Assembly (NCBI GenBank): GCA_025267735.1 | Contig: CM046299.1 | Span: 38,516,887 to 38,580,886 of the forward strand | Reading direction: 5' to 3' | Source: Mactra quadrangularis | Lineage: Eukaryota > Mollusca > Bivalvia > Venerida > Mactridae | Length of the DNA stretch: 64,000 nt | Shown here: positions 37,101-42,475 of the stretch, piece after piece | Layout of the letters: each line of letters starts with the position of its first letter | Position numbering within the stretch: position 1 is the stretch's first letter | Notes under the pieces: model-generated | The model's input: only the letters and a program-made list of their open reading frames with translations | Database searches by the model: none | What the model was told of the DNA's origin: nothing | Position numbers and translations under genes: made by a program

Positions 37101-37404
37101 TTTGGAGTTATGAACCTTGTCACAGGCTCAAAAACTTCAATCAGAAATGTGGACGTGGACACTGATGCCCATGCTAGGGCGAGTAGGAGAGCTCTCCATT
37201 TACTTTGTAAAGTCAAGCTAAAACATAATCAAATAAAATTACCTCTAAAACATAAGACTGGTCATTTAAATCCACAGGTGGAATACAGGTAGGATCCGGC
37301 ATTTTGTTAATGTAATATATAGCTCCAACACCAGCAACAGCTGTCAGTGCACCCACAGATGTACAAATGGGCACGACCATATCGGATAACTCTAATAAAT
37401 TCAT
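1125..37404 (-). CDS. ACSL: Long-chain acyl-CoA synthetase (ACSL1/5/6-like), 16 exons, C-terminus off the left edge
   Basis: Activates long-chain fatty acids to acyl-CoA with ATP through an acyl-AMP intermediate (EC 6.2.1.3); family members sit on ER and outer mitochondrial membranes by an N-terminal anchor. Exons read down the minus strand: 37405-37243, 35348-35240, 23031-22964, 21984-21883, 14173-14074, 12413-12235, 10895-10863, 9615-9564, 8566-8493, 7826-7614, 6497-6415, 5560-5410, 4136-4064, 3177-3089, 2366-2250, 1178-1125. Every junction has AG/GT ends and phases agree, giving 553 codons. Visible are an anchor (about residues 9-32), the AMP-binding P-loop YTSGTTGDPKG (263-273), AYGQTE (446-451), GWLHTGDIG (523-531) and the hinge DRQK (543-546). 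The family is near 700 residues, so about 130-140 C-terminal residues are missing. Start chosen as the first ATG of the anchor exon. Vertebrate ACSL1, 5 and 6 are not distinguished. Confidence 0.95.
1419..1893. repeat. Putative inverted-repeat element with GTTGCCTA ends
   Basis: AGGGCCCGTTGCCTAGCGAT on the left has an imperfect inverted partner on the right (reverse complement GAGGTCTGTTGCCTAAGC). The interior holds several TAGCGA words. No convincing target-site duplication was found, so the boundaries are tentative. Confidence 0.35.
1996..2037. repeat. ATT/TTA trinucleotide microsatellite
   Basis: A run of tta/att triplets of about 40 bases, interrupted by a few substitutions, in the intron between the last two ACSL exons of the window. 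Confidence 0.85.
2250..2366 (-). CDS. ACSL: ACSL exon with GWLHTGDIG motif, residues 497-535
   Basis: Encodes VVVKGSSISKGYYKMPKKTA then DSDGWLHTGDIGQWLP, the TGD motif whose aspartate binds the AMP ribose. Phase 0 at both ends. Acceptor ctacag, donor gtaagt. Confidence 0.95.
3089..3177 (-). CDS. ACSL: ACSL exon, residues 467-496
   Basis: Encodes GMVGPPLPCCYVKLIDVPEY then GYYAKNNQGE, matching GHVGAPMPCNLIKLVDVEEMNY of ACSL1. Acceptor tttctag, donor gttagt. Confidence 0.93.
3690..3880. repeat. Dispersed repeat, inverted copy of 55610-55800
   Basis: About 180 bases (GGATAGTTAAATTTTATTGA ... GGTCAGTCAGACCGTTTGTG) recur in reverse complement at 55610-55800 with modest divergence. I see no coding potential. 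Function and family unknown. Confidence 0.7.
4064..4136 (-). CDS. ACSL: ACSL exon with AYGQTE motif, residues 443-466
   Basis: Encodes VLEAYGQTEGVAGVTFSIAG then DYSS. The YGQTE core is a conserved adenylate-forming motif that contacts the AMP moiety. Acceptor ctag, donor gtaaag. Confidence 0.94.
4467..5289. mobile_element. Non-autonomous pogo/Tigger-like DNA transposon
   Basis: Left end CAGTAGAACCTCCCCAAACC and right end (reverse complement) CAGTAGAATCTCCCCAATCC form terminal inverted repeats. Both subterminal regions are built of repeated 'ccggacaa / gtccggtt / gaggtatccag' words. The left flank is TA and the right flank TT, near the TA target of Tc1/mariner-pogo elements. No transposase ORF. 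It lies in an ACSL intron. Confidence 0.6.
5410..5560 (-). CDS. ACSL: ACSL exon, residues 392-442
   Basis: Encodes SIWDKIVFKKVQALFGGRVD, then VITGSAPLEPKVLDFFRCAL and GCV, matching NSLWDRLIFHKVQSSLGGRV and MVTGAAPVSATVLTFLRAAL. Acceptor ttttag, donor gtaagt. Confidence 0.95.
5848..6111. mobile_element. 264-bp MITE with GAGGGTCACGT terminal inverted repeats
   Basis: Left end GAGGGTCACGTCGAGATGAC and right end (reverse complement) GAGGGTCACGTTCATGTGAC match over about 23 bases. The interior is non-coding. No clear target duplication was seen, so the superfamily is not assigned. Confidence 0.6.
6415..6497 (-). CDS. ACSL: ACSL exon, residues 365-391
   Basis: Encodes VMAGVSGSKLKSTLFNWALS then SKTQDLK, matching the ...LKRWLLDFASKRKEAEL segment of ACSL1. 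Acceptor ttttag, donor gtaagg. Confidence 0.9.
7163..7573. repeat. Possible MITE with GTTAAGCGTC ends
   Basis: TTGTTAAGCGTC on the left is mirrored by GACGCTTAACAA on the right, with loosely similar flanks. The inverted repeat is short and no target duplication is evident, so this could be chance or a decayed element. Confidence 0.3.
7614..7826 (-). CDS. ACSL: ACSL exon, residues 294-364
   Basis: Encodes LSYLPLAHMYERV, then GGQIGFFRGDVKLLLDDMQ, then VPRLLNRIYDK, matching the FLPLAHMFERV, IGFFQGDIRLLMDD and VPRLLNRMFD blocks of ACSL1. Both ends are phase 0. Acceptor tttttcag, donor gtatgt. Confidence 0.96.
8008..8280 (-). mobile_element. tRNA-derived SINE, family 1, decayed, lacking the tRNA head
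   Basis: The 3' body (GTTGGGTTTAATGCCATAGC, then the 'ctctggatt...ttaacc...ctaggcac' and 'gtcagtgactgacaac' blocks) matches the complete copy at 30567-30885 in reverse orientation. The tRNA-related head is missing or unrecognisable. Confidence 0.75.
8493..8566 (-). CDS. ACSL: ACSL exon with P-loop end, residues 269-293
   Basis: Encodes GDPKGVMVTHGTMIANIAAI then TTNMQ, completing the TSGTTGxPKG motif. Acceptor attgtag, donor gtatct. Confidence 0.94.
8918..9327. mobile_element. 410-bp hAT-type MITE rich in CCGGTATT
   Basis: Ends TAGAGGTGCGCGGTA and (reverse complement) TAGAGCTTGGTACCGCC are imperfect inverted repeats flanked by 8-base duplications ATGTCCAC (8910-8917) and ATGGCCAC (9328-9335), one mismatch. 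The interior is packed with ccggtatt/ggtataccg words. An 8-bp duplication and TAGAG ends fit the hAT superfamily. No transposase ORF. Confidence 0.75.
9564..9615 (-). CDS. ACSL: ACSL exon with P-loop start, residues 252-268
   Basis: Encodes LPSPDDLALICYTSGTT, the first half of the AMP-binding P-loop signature. Acceptor taaacag, donor gtaaat. The split inside the signature glycine is completed by the next exon. Confidence 0.93.
9691..10065. mobile_element. 375-bp Tc1/mariner-type MITE
   Basis: Terminal inverted repeats CAGTACCCACCAAAAGCTTG / CTTTTGGTGGGTACTG are flanked on both sides by TA, the Tc1/mariner target. The TIR extends about 30 bases including GGAGAC/GTCTCC. Non-coding interior. 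Confidence 0.82.
10863..10895 (-). CDS. ACSL: ACSL micro-exon of 33 bases, residues 241-251
   Basis: Encodes EKGKTSLQPVV, in frame at both ends. It bridges the variable linker before the P-loop exon. Acceptor tttatag, donor gtaagt. Supported by phase agreement on both sides rather than by strong sequence conservation. Confidence 0.8.
11717..12080. repeat. Repeated CGCCATTTTGTCCGCCATCT motif
   Basis: The phrase cgccattttgNccgccatcttgga recurs at about 11717, 11899 and 12050, each followed by related text (ttgccca, gtggcatca, ccagtttt). It looks like a degenerate tandem or dispersed repeat. No function assigned. Confidence 0.5.
12235..12413 (-). CDS. ACSL: ACSL exon, residues 181-240
   Basis: Encodes EMKIIVCD then a block ending LKAIVVMNGLND and NIQVVAFADAL, matching the AELSLVFVD to LKIIVVMD region of ACSL1. 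Acceptor tttcag, donor gtaagt. Confidence 0.93.
12449..12744 (-). mobile_element. tRNA-derived SINE, family 1, full length
   Basis: In reverse orientation it reads from a tRNA-like head (CTGCCTGTCTAGTTCAGTTG, A box, and a B box within GTGGGTTTGATTCCCAGG) to the conserved body and the TAAACCAAACAAAC tail. The same family occurs at 8008, 30567, 30935, 35716 and 48325. Confidence 0.85.
13145..13462 (+). mobile_element. Miniature LTR retrotransposon (TRIM-like), 3' LTR truncated
   Basis: A 142-base LTR-like segment beginning TGTAGCAGAGG and ending TTACA (13145-13286) is followed by TT and a primer-binding-site-like TGGCGCCCAACC (13289-13300). A short interior follows, then a purine tract AAGGAGGGGGTGTG (13388-13401), then a second copy of the LTR start TGTAGCAGAGGTATAATACG (13402) that diverges after about 60 bases. 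The words before the purine tract (GAGGACAAATTC) resemble the 3' end of Ty3/gypsy elements. No gag or pol remains. The LTR contains a tRNA-like stretch with B box GGTTCGAATC. Confidence 0.6.
13774..14012 (+). mobile_element. tRNA-derived SINE, family 2
   Basis: The head has 'ggtcagtagcacagggcttgg' and B box GGTTCGAATC. The body reads CCCTTCCATGAAAATTTGAC, GTCAATTTTCCTCCATTGAT and GGTCCAGGAAAGCTAGGTTA, and the tail is AACAAAACAAAAAC. Related copies are at 24223-24995, 35392-35683 and 46985-47170. Confidence 0.85.
14074..14173 (-). CDS. ACSL: ACSL exon, residues 148-180
   Basis: Encodes WVITERACCAYTFVPVALYD then TLGDQAVAFIMNQ, the strongly conserved VPLYDTLG block. Acceptor cttgtag, donor gtaagt. 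The 7.7-kb intron upstream contains the nested transposon block; an ATG/GTG microsatellite lies about 40 bases from the acceptor. Confidence 0.95.
14208..14430. repeat. ATG/GTG trinucleotide microsatellite
   Basis: About 220 bases of gatgat/ggtgatgatg triplets, grading into attatt. Because the unit is a triplet it stays open in several frames (poly-Met, poly-His, poly-Ile), none of them a gene. It sits about 40 bases from the ACSL exon at 14173, just outside the hAT nest. Confidence 0.95.
16209..21270. mobile_element. Inner hAT-type element (copy 2), inverted relative to copy 1
   Basis: Begins CAGGCGCGTATCTAGG and ends TAGATACACGCCTG. It is flanked by the perfect 8-base duplication TCCATGGG (16201-16208 and 21271-21278), which lies within copy 1. 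It is a near-identical reverse-complement copy of copy 1, lacking about 190 bases that copy 1 has near 15971-16160 and about 20 near its end. The two copies make a palindrome with arms of roughly 1.4-1.7 kb. It is itself interrupted at 17644-21123. Confidence 0.92.
17644..21123. mobile_element. Unclassified DNA transposon, TAGTGGGGTCGATAA ends, 3-bp TSD
   Basis: 3480 bases with imperfect terminal inverted repeats of about 130 bases. They start TAGTGGGGTCGATAA and include 'caatctttcactt', 'gatacaagcaccaaa', 'aaaagcacgatttccac' and 'gaaattcaagatggcc' at both ends. It is flanked by GGA (17641-17643, 21124-21126). Copy 1 of the hAT element gives the empty site with a single GGA. No long ORF. The 3-bp duplication and CACTA/TAGTG terminal bases recall CACTA-like elements but in reversed order, so no family is claimed. 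The interior has several tgaccttgacc words. Confidence 0.85.
21883..21984 (-). CDS. ACSL: ACSL exon, residues 114-147
   Basis: Encodes VYDQSLAFGSWMLDNGMKS and then DDIIGIFSQNRNE, matching the QFIGIFAQNRPE block. Its acceptor (tttcag) directly abuts the long AAT/AAC microsatellite, so the repeat supplies the intronic pyrimidine-rich stretch. Donor gtttgt. Confidence 0.93.
21986..22298. repeat. AAT/AAC/ATC compound microsatellite at a splice acceptor
   Basis: About 310 bases of caataataa / caacaatat / accaacatcaataacagt units, including two tandem copies of a roughly 50-base block. It starts 2 bases beyond the ACSL exon at 21984, so on the minus strand it forms the T-rich region immediately before the acceptor AG. 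Confidence 0.93.
22964..23031 (-). CDS. ACSL: ACSL exon, residues 91-113
   Basis: Encodes ENGPCLGTRSGPNAEFVWLS and ends LSYQE, matching NNGPCLGSRKP...YEWLSYKQ of ACSL1. Acceptor attacag, donor gtttgt. The 12.2-kb intron upstream holds a pearl-like element, the 55-bp satellite and several SINEs. Confidence 0.92.
23180..23421. mobile_element. 242-bp MITE with TCGAGGGTT ends and TA duplication
   Basis: TCGAGGGTTTGACCGAAACC at the left and (reverse complement) TCGAGGGTTGACGGAAACTG at the right form terminal inverted repeats of about 28 bases, flanked by TA on both sides. A shorter relative is at 30972-31049. Confidence 0.75.
23560..23770 (+). repeat. Dispersed repeat, related to 49520-49700
   Basis: The order 'gactgaaaatatgctttc', 'caatgaccctta', 'gaagggagctgcattcactt', 'caaaccataggcaagggggg' parallels 49550-49690 ('tactgaaaacatgttttc', 'caatgaccccga', 'gaggggcactgcgccccctt', 'caaaccccagcaacgaaggg'). 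Non-coding. Confidence 0.6.
24223..24995 (+). mobile_element. tRNA-derived SINE, family 2, interrupted
   Basis: The head 24223-24310 (GTTGGTAGCGCGCCAGG, B box GTTTGAATCCC, GGGGAGGTT) and the body 24806-24995 (CCCTTCCATGAAAATTAAGC to CTAGTAAAAAC) join into one element when 24311-24805 is removed. The pearl-like element begins directly after its tail. Confidence 0.85.
24311..24805. mobile_element. Insertion with C/G-run inverted ends inside a SINE
   Basis: Left AGTCAGTTTTTTCCCCC (24322) is mirrored by GGGGGGAAAAAAAGACC...CAGTCAGTTT on the right. Just inside the left end three tandem copies of a unit with CCCCCGGGGAAGAA and CTGGGCCGGCCTGG occur (24340-24440). The insertion splits SINE family 2 at a GGTTA/TTACCC junction. 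Family unknown. Confidence 0.65.
24998..26942 (+). mobile_element. Pearl-like (Helitron-related) element, copy A
   Basis: Begins CAAGAGCTCCGCTGGGTGGG, continues with tandem core units of about 145-180 bases ('gtgaccttgacctttgaccc', 'aggggccccaaaacc', 'cttgacacatgggctac', 'cacataaaatttggtgaacct', 'gttattgtccggacaagg'), then an ACGG/ACAG microsatellite (26868-26905), and ends CATAACATAATACGACC plus a small hairpin. This order is the published plan of bivalve pearl elements. Copy B is at 52287-54714. Open frames inside are by-products of the repeats. Confidence 0.85.
26868..26905. repeat. ACGG/ACAG tetranucleotide microsatellite
   Basis: Run of gacggacggacggacagacagacagacgg inside the 3' part of pearl-like copy A. 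Such a tetranucleotide run is the hallmark of the family. Confidence 0.95.
27010..29437. repeat. 55-bp satellite array, about 44 copies
   Basis: Consensus order: acatgcaaat-accttcaccaga-gactgacaactgtcctg-tttgatacagaggtag. Copies differ mainly at 'tagagactgac', 'cagtgactgac', 'cagtggctgac' and 'cagagacaaac'. A three-unit combination near 27190 recurs near 28400, 22 units away, so there is higher-order structure. The unit resembles part of SINE family 1 (gcacatactttcgtc-aaagactgacaactg). 55 is not a multiple of 3, so the open frames across it are incidental. Confidence 0.95.
29568..29685 (-). mobile_element. SINE family 1 fragment
   Basis: GTTGGGTTTAATGCATAGCA, then 'cattgtataggtcatatta', 'gcagtcaa', and 'tttggatttaactgttgta' match the 3' half of SINE family 1 in reverse orientation; the rest is absent. 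It lies just beyond the satellite array that seems to derive from the same family. Confidence 0.7.
30008..30290. mobile_element. MITE with AGGCGGATCCAG-type ends, copy 1
   Basis: Left ATAGGTGGATCCAGTGGGG and right (reverse complement) CAGGGGCGGATCCAGGATT are inverted, both followed by runs of G/C. TTACAC occurs on both flanks and may be the target duplication. The internal block 'cattagtgtatttgttgactgta...tttttaagtagcatgaagcaatttttct' is shared with 31611-31926 and 44185-44418. Confidence 0.65.
30567..30885 (+). mobile_element. tRNA-derived SINE, family 1, reference copy
   Basis: tRNA-like head CCGCCTGGCTAGCTCAGTTG with B box GGGTTCGATTCC, then body 'catactttcgtggagcttgg', 'aatttaattatg', 'cagtcactgtcgaaagtatgcg', 'gagatttagcctttccagg', 'gtgttaaacccaac' and an AAACAAACAAAATT tail. 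Pol III promoter boxes A and B are recognisable. Confidence 0.92.
30935..31305 (-). mobile_element. SINE family 1 with nested hairpin MITE
   Basis: Body and head of SINE family 1 in reverse orientation (GTTGGGTTTAAATCTGTAGA ... GTAGACTTGTGGGTGATGGA). The 3' region is interrupted by a 78-base hairpin element at 30972-31049. Confidence 0.85.
30972..31049. mobile_element. 78-bp hairpin MITE, TCGAGGGTT family
   Basis: TCAAGGGTTGCCCACAAGAC and its near-perfect inverted partner (GTCTTGCGAGCAACCCTCGA) make a stem of about 29 bases around a 22-base loop. It is flanked by TA on both sides within SINE family 1. It shares terminal bases with the element at 23180-23421. Confidence 0.8.
31611..31926. mobile_element. 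MITE with AGGCGGAT-type ends, copy 2
   Basis: Starts ATAGGCGGATATAGAGAGGG and ends CTGGACCTGTCCCCCTATG. It shares the interior 'ccatgaatgtattttttt...taagtagcatgaagca...gttgcgttattctgcaaatagtgtataat' and runs of C/G with copies 1 and 3. Confidence 0.65.
31927..35239 (-). other. ACSL intron segment with no recognised element
   Basis: AT-rich sequence with no convincing exon or transposon. Two copies of the short phrase AAAGGGAGATAATTAC occur at 33195 and 33226; variants of it recur through the window. No ORF is longer than about 60 codons. Confidence 0.5.
35240..35348 (-). CDS. ACSL: ACSL exon, residues 55-90
   Basis: Encodes DGSRCSK followed by MYEDVRTLYDTFMRGLKIS, matching the YDDVTTLYEGFQRGIQVS region of ACSL1. 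Acceptor tttcag, donor gtttgt; ends with one base of the next codon. Confidence 0.9.
35392..35683 (+). mobile_element. tRNA-derived SINE, family 2, full length
   Basis: Head with AGTTGGTAGCGCGCCGGG and B box GGGTTCGAATCCC, body from CCCTTCCATGAAAATTTGAC to GTGTTGATACGGCGTTAA, and an AATAAATAAATAAAC tail. The best-preserved family 2 copy in the window. Confidence 0.9.
35716..36005 (+). mobile_element. tRNA-derived SINE, family 1, tail missing
   Basis: Head CACCTGGCTAGCTCAGTTGG, B-box region GAGCTTGATTCCAGG, full body, ending at GTGTTGCTACGGCAATGAT without the usual TTAAACCCAAC tail. Confidence 0.85.
36126..37130. repeat. Tandem array of about 161-bp units (pearl-like core)
   Basis: Begins AACAAGAGCTGTCAGAGGAG, a start word shared with the pearl-like elements, then about six units of roughly 161 bases ('ttgtcacatgagatgtggttgataataagg', 'atatatttaaagtttgaattc', 'aacagttgcagtaaaaacaagc', 'aactctaagttcaagggggataattc'). 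No ACGG microsatellite follows. It ends about 110 bases before the ACSL start exon's donor side. Confidence 0.85.
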
Positions 37405-37405
37405 T
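37243..37405 (-). CDS. ACSL: ACSL exon with start codon, residues 1-54
   Basis: The acceptor (tttcag) falls one base before the ATG (37404-37402), so the 5' UTR lies mainly on an upstream exon. It encodes a short polar start followed by a hydrophobic anchor (VVPICTSVGALTAVAGVGAI), then the proline-rich linker IPPVDL that matches the PPCDL region of vertebrate ACSL1. Donor gtaatt. The A at -3 gives a favourable start context. Confidence 0.9.
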
Positions 37406-40400
37406 CTGAAAATATAAAATATTATATTACAATACTTTTTTGCGGTACATAATTATTATACCCACCACAAAATTGTAGATATAATTTCCTGCTTCTCTGA
37501 TGTGAAATAATTGTTTTTTATTGGTTAGGACAAAAAATTGCATGTTTCAGGCTAAACAATTTCTTTTTGAATGTTTAGTGTCATCTTCTATATTTAAACT
37601 TCTGGGTCTGGTAAATTCAATCCAATACTCAACCTTGATCATAATTCCAAAGTGGTCAAAACAAGCTTCCTCAATCATAATACTGTAGTTTTATTGAATT
37701 AATTGCACACACTTTTAACTTTTCTTTCATAAACTTTTTTCAAGAGCTGTTTTGTTACTTTTTACAAAAGTAGAAGAAATTACTGGCCTAAATGTTAAAA
37801 TTAATCTTAATTTTCATCTGTAGCATAAGAAAATTAGGGACTATACTAGATAGCTATCTTAAAGGAAATGAGAAAATTAATATCTTTAAAAAAGACATTC
37901 AAAGCTGTGCAGGTTTTGTCATTTTGTTTGAAGTCTCAACCAGCAAATATGACTGAAAACTGCCATAAATTCTCAATTTCACAAAATGTTCCTGTTTTTC
38001 AAACTTGACATTATGTGAATGTGGTTATCTTTTTTAATCTAATTCTCTAATAATTTAAATATGGTAATTATCTGTCTTGAATAAATATACATGTATATTA
38101 ATGTTTGGCAGATAACTCTATCATACAGAAAATTTGGGACTTAACTAAACTTTCTTCGGGACTGCATATTGAAATTTTGTGAACGAATACTAAACTTTAC
38201 TTTATGACAAACAATCATATCATATATTTTATTCATTTATCAATACAGAAAAGGAATTTCATTGTACATACAGGAATGGTAGAGCTAAATGTATTGGTTA
38301 GAATATGGGTTAAAAGTCGGCTCAGACAGCTGCACAAAAAAAACCGAAGGTCCAGCAGAAACAGAACACTAAACTCAATATTACACTACATTGTTGGGCC
38401 TAATTTTTGATATTACTTTCAAAATGTACGCCCATAATATATATATGCTGCATACAATATCAGAATGCAATCAGAATATTCTGTTAATATACTTTAATAC
38501 AGTACCCAAACCAGAAATTGTTTCCTTGTATGAGTGGAACACAAGAGCAATGCCAAGACAGTGTACCACAATTTTCATTTGCTCTGTTTATGGCAAAACT
38601 TATGTGAAAGCTGGACTTATTTTTTCAAAGGAAAGAACTTAGATACATGTGATGATTACATAAGTCTTTTGAAAATATAACTAAATCAAAATATTGAAAT
38701 ACAGAAAGACTTTCGTGCACATTGAAACTTAACAAATTCATACTAAGGATTACTCCTTACTCATTAGATTCTTTCATTCAAGTACGAATTGAGCAGGACA
38801 AAAAATATGGGCGAAGTTTTTATACTACCCTGTATTACTAGCAAATATAATTAAGATTTTATTTTTTCTTTTCTTGCCATACACAATCCTGAAGTACAGT
38901 TTTCCCCAGTACACTTTGCATACAAATGCTGTTGGTTTACTAGTGTAGTTAAATATGATAAATTTGGTCCAATACTGTAAAAAAACTTAAACTTCAAGTA
39001 ATACAATGAATGACCGCAGTATTATAACATTAAACAACTACAGACACTATCAATATATTTGACTATGCCACTTCCACACGCTTATCAATATAAGTAAACA
39101 CCTGTCACTGATTGAGTCAGATGATGGAACTACTTTTATCGCCTAGAAATTGACTGGGTAGTAAATCAGAGACACATGTATCACTCTGCAGGTTAAACTG
39201 GACAGGCATTTTCGTCGATAGTTTTTTATTTGAGGTATAACTTTAGCCTTTCGGCGAAATCGCCGAAAGTCTGAAAATTACCAATACTAACTGTCTCTGA
39301 GCACTCAATTTCTTTCAAAAAGTCAAGTTTATAATGTGCATGATGTTAATATTTTTAATATAAATAAGTTTGCTTATAATACTGACTGTTACAGTTTCTT
39401 TATCAATCACCATTCTCCATAGGTGTTTAATTTAAAACATCATTTTGTATGACCTTACAAAGTGATTTAAGGGTTTATTTTAAATGATCAAATTTACATT
39501 TTGGAAATACTTTTTGTGTAATTCACCCTAAGACATTGTAATATGTTACATGGGCAACATTATATATCAACATTTGCATTTATGAAAAAGAACTTTAATT
39601 ATGTGTTTGGACTGACGTTCGGAAGGCTATTTCAAGGTTAGGTTAAATGTTTTCATTTCTTTCTAAATGTCTTATTTGTTGAGGTTTTTTTTATATTTTC
39701 ACTGTCACATCTATACACTTTATGCATCACTTACAAAATATATCAAAATTATTTTGGAATTTATAGATATTTTAATATGTTTAGTAACCACACCCACTTT
39801 ATAGATTTTTTCAATTTCAAATCCTGAACACCCTTAACTTTTATCTTATACCAAGGACAAAACTGGTTATTGCGAAATGTTTATTCAGTAATACAGGAAA
39901 TACAAATTAAAGCAAATTTGTTTATCAGTCAATTTCATGCATGTGACTTCCCTTTTTCGTTGAAATCTTTAAATAATCAGTTTTGGTAACACTTCACTGG
40001 CTTATTTCAATTAGCAAAGCAAAACATAACACATGATTCATGTTATAAACTTAAGTTTTCAATGCAGGAAGTGAAATAGGGTATTTTTGAAAAATAGTTA
40101 TTAATTTGATACAAAACATCTTACGAAAAAAGTTATCGTAAGTCAATTTCATAAATTTTGCAATTTAAAGTCAAGAGGATGAAAAGGGGACAATAAACAT
40201 AATTATGATATGACATTCAAATTTCAAAATATCAAATTCAATCACGTTTGGAACTGATAGGCCAAAAAATAACTGTAATATGAATGTTTCTTACTTTTGA
40301 CTTATGATAAATTTTTTTCATAAGTTTTTTTTTGAAAAGGTGCACTGTTCCACAAGACAATTTAAGACACAAGACAAGAGTTGCCAACTTGAACATAAAC

Positions 40401-41049
40401 ATCAAAGCAGTTAATACAGTGCCATCCATAATTACCTTTACGCTTTTGTAAATGTAGGATTTGTATTAAAAAATTTACCAATACTTGATAGATTAAAAAC
40501 ATATATTCAGATACATGTACATGTATAACAATTACAGTTGTATTAAGTATCATTACTCTTCTTTCAAATGTTACAATCTTTTATAACTTTACCAATGCAT
40601 AAATACATCTAAAATAAGATTTAATTACGTTAATGAAAAACCAGGTTTTTTTAAAATGTAAAGGTAATTTTGAATGGCACTGTAGTATAAAACACTGATG
40701 AGAAGTGTTCATTAAAGTTATGCAGATTTCCTGTATCTTATAATGATAAAAATAGTCTGATTTTGTACCATTAAAATTTGTGGGGTTTCCATCTTTCCAC
40801 AGGCAGTGCAGAGTTAACAAAGTTTGCTACACATTATTGCTAAAAAACACAAAATTCAGACTAAATCCTATTGTTTATTGTACACATTTTTTCTTAGTGA
40901 TGGAGAAAGTTTGTTTATACCCCGAGGGGAAAACCCAAATATTTGAATTCCCAATGTAGTCCTCTAATAGTTTAGTTAGTTTAACAATATTTTATTGACA
41001 TCATAATATGAAAATTACAATGTAAAAATCAGGGAGGGTTTTCACGTTA
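37406..41049 (-). other. Upstream or first-intron sequence of ACSL, no recognised feature
   Basis: The start exon opens with a splice acceptor, so this is expected to be first-intron sequence. It is AT-rich with one short perfect hairpin (CTTTCGGCGA / TCGCCGAAAG at 39248-39271). I found no exon, SINE or MITE. Confidence 0.45.
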
Positions 41050-41055
41050 AATAGA

Positions 41056-41322
41056 AGAGTGAGTTACGACTGTTTTGCGCTAAACCCGCGAATTGCACTA
41101 TGTATAATAAATGTAGAATGTCTGAGAGGTCTGATTAATTAAATTAGTAAAATGATGTACAAACTGTACCTGCATCACCTTGTTCCCCTATTGAGTGGGC
41201 AAGTTCATTATTAAAGGACATAAATATGCATGACCTAGTATATCGCAGGTATAGTGCAAAATGCTCAATATAAGAAAAGAGTGAGTTACGAACTTTCAAC
41301 CATTTTGCACTAAACCCGCGAT
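41056..41322. repeat. Repeated GAGTGAGTTACGA...CTAAACCCGCGA motif
   Basis: The phrase agagtgagttacga-n-ttttgcNctaaacccgcgA occurs at about 41056-41092 and 41276-41322. A partial inverted copy (tatcgcaggtatagtgcaaaa) lies at 41240. It could be the decayed ends of an unknown element. Confidence 0.45.
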
Positions 41323-41549
41323 ACATACTATAAAGAAGTCAAACAATAATCAAACAAGACAGTCACTATCACACACTTATTGTTAAGTAGTTCAAAGAAT
41401 ACTAACCAAGTACATAACTTTAAATAACATAAATTCTAGGAATCTTTATTAACCTCCTATTGTTAACTGTTTGTTATTTAAACAATCTGTTAAGTGATTT
41501 CTAACCTAAATCTGACACCTAACAAGCTATCACATCCTCAATATTTTTC

Positions 41550-41750
41550 TTTAAACCAATCAGAGTCTTTTGCTTTCATGTTCATAAATTTTCTCTTTAC
41601 CAATCAGAGCCTTGCTTTTATGTTCGTAAACTTTCTCTTTACCAATCAGAGCCTTGCTTTTATGTTCGTAAACTTTCTCTTACCAATCAGAGCCTTGCTT
41701 TTATGTTCGTAAACTTTCTCCTTACCAATCAGAGCCTTGCTTTCATGTTA
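41550..41750. repeat. 41-bp tandem repeat, 5 copies, each with CCAATCAG
   Basis: Unit: accaatcagagccttgctttt-atgttcgtaaactttctcttt, five copies with slight decay. Every copy contains CCAATCAG, an NF-Y-type CCAAT box. It lies about 3.2 kb downstream (in transcription direction) of the possible ACSL leader exon near 44937. Confidence 0.85.
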
Positions 41751-42258
41751 AAAAAGAGACACAAATGCAACTTAGAAACAAAAATAAGAACAAAAGTCTA
41801 TTCATGTCTGTGTTTGGAATAGTAACAATGATGTGAATGACTATAATGAAACTGATTGGCTGTTGTATAAGCAGTCTACAAAATTAGTAGGTGACCGATT
41901 GCCTGGGACAACCACATTTAAGTTCGGGCAACCAACATTTTATTTTTTGTTAACCAAATTAAGCAAATGAGATGTAGTGCTTGCTCTAATTCAGCCGAAT
42001 CTAATTATAAAATTTTCGATAGTTCACTTCAGATCTACTGTGATAGAAAGGATAAAGTGATTTAGTCGAATAGTATAGTGAACAATGCTAAAGCTATATG
42101 TTTACTTCATAAACCAAATGTTTATTAGCAGTAAAAAGTTGCCAAAACCCAATTAGAGGTCGTCTTGGGTAAGTGGAAGATCTTTAGTGCCAACCCAGTG
42201 ACCACTGAAGATTTTTTTTACAATTTTACCAATAAACTAAAGACTAATATAAAAGAGC

Positions 42259-42475
42259 CGCAGCCGTGGCATAGTGGTTAGCATGTCTGACTTCGAATCC
42301 AGAGATCTTGGGTTCGAGCCTGGTTGAGGTAGGTGATCATACCCTATACATGAGTTGTCGGCCTCCTGGTAGGGTAAGTTAGTACTGGTGATAGAAAAGT
42401 GTTCAGGAAACCTATAGTAAGAAGAGTTAAATATGACGTTAAACCCAATTTAATAATAATAATACTATTATTAAA
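42259..42475 (+). mobile_element. tRNA-derived SINE, family 3
   Basis: Head GCCGTGGCATAGTGGTTAGC (A box) with B box GGGTTCGAGCC, then a body that partly parallels family 2 (atacatgagttgtcggcctcctggtagggtaag, ggtgatagaaaa, ttcaggaaacc, gacgttaaaccc) and an AATAATAATAAT tail. Confidence 0.82.
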
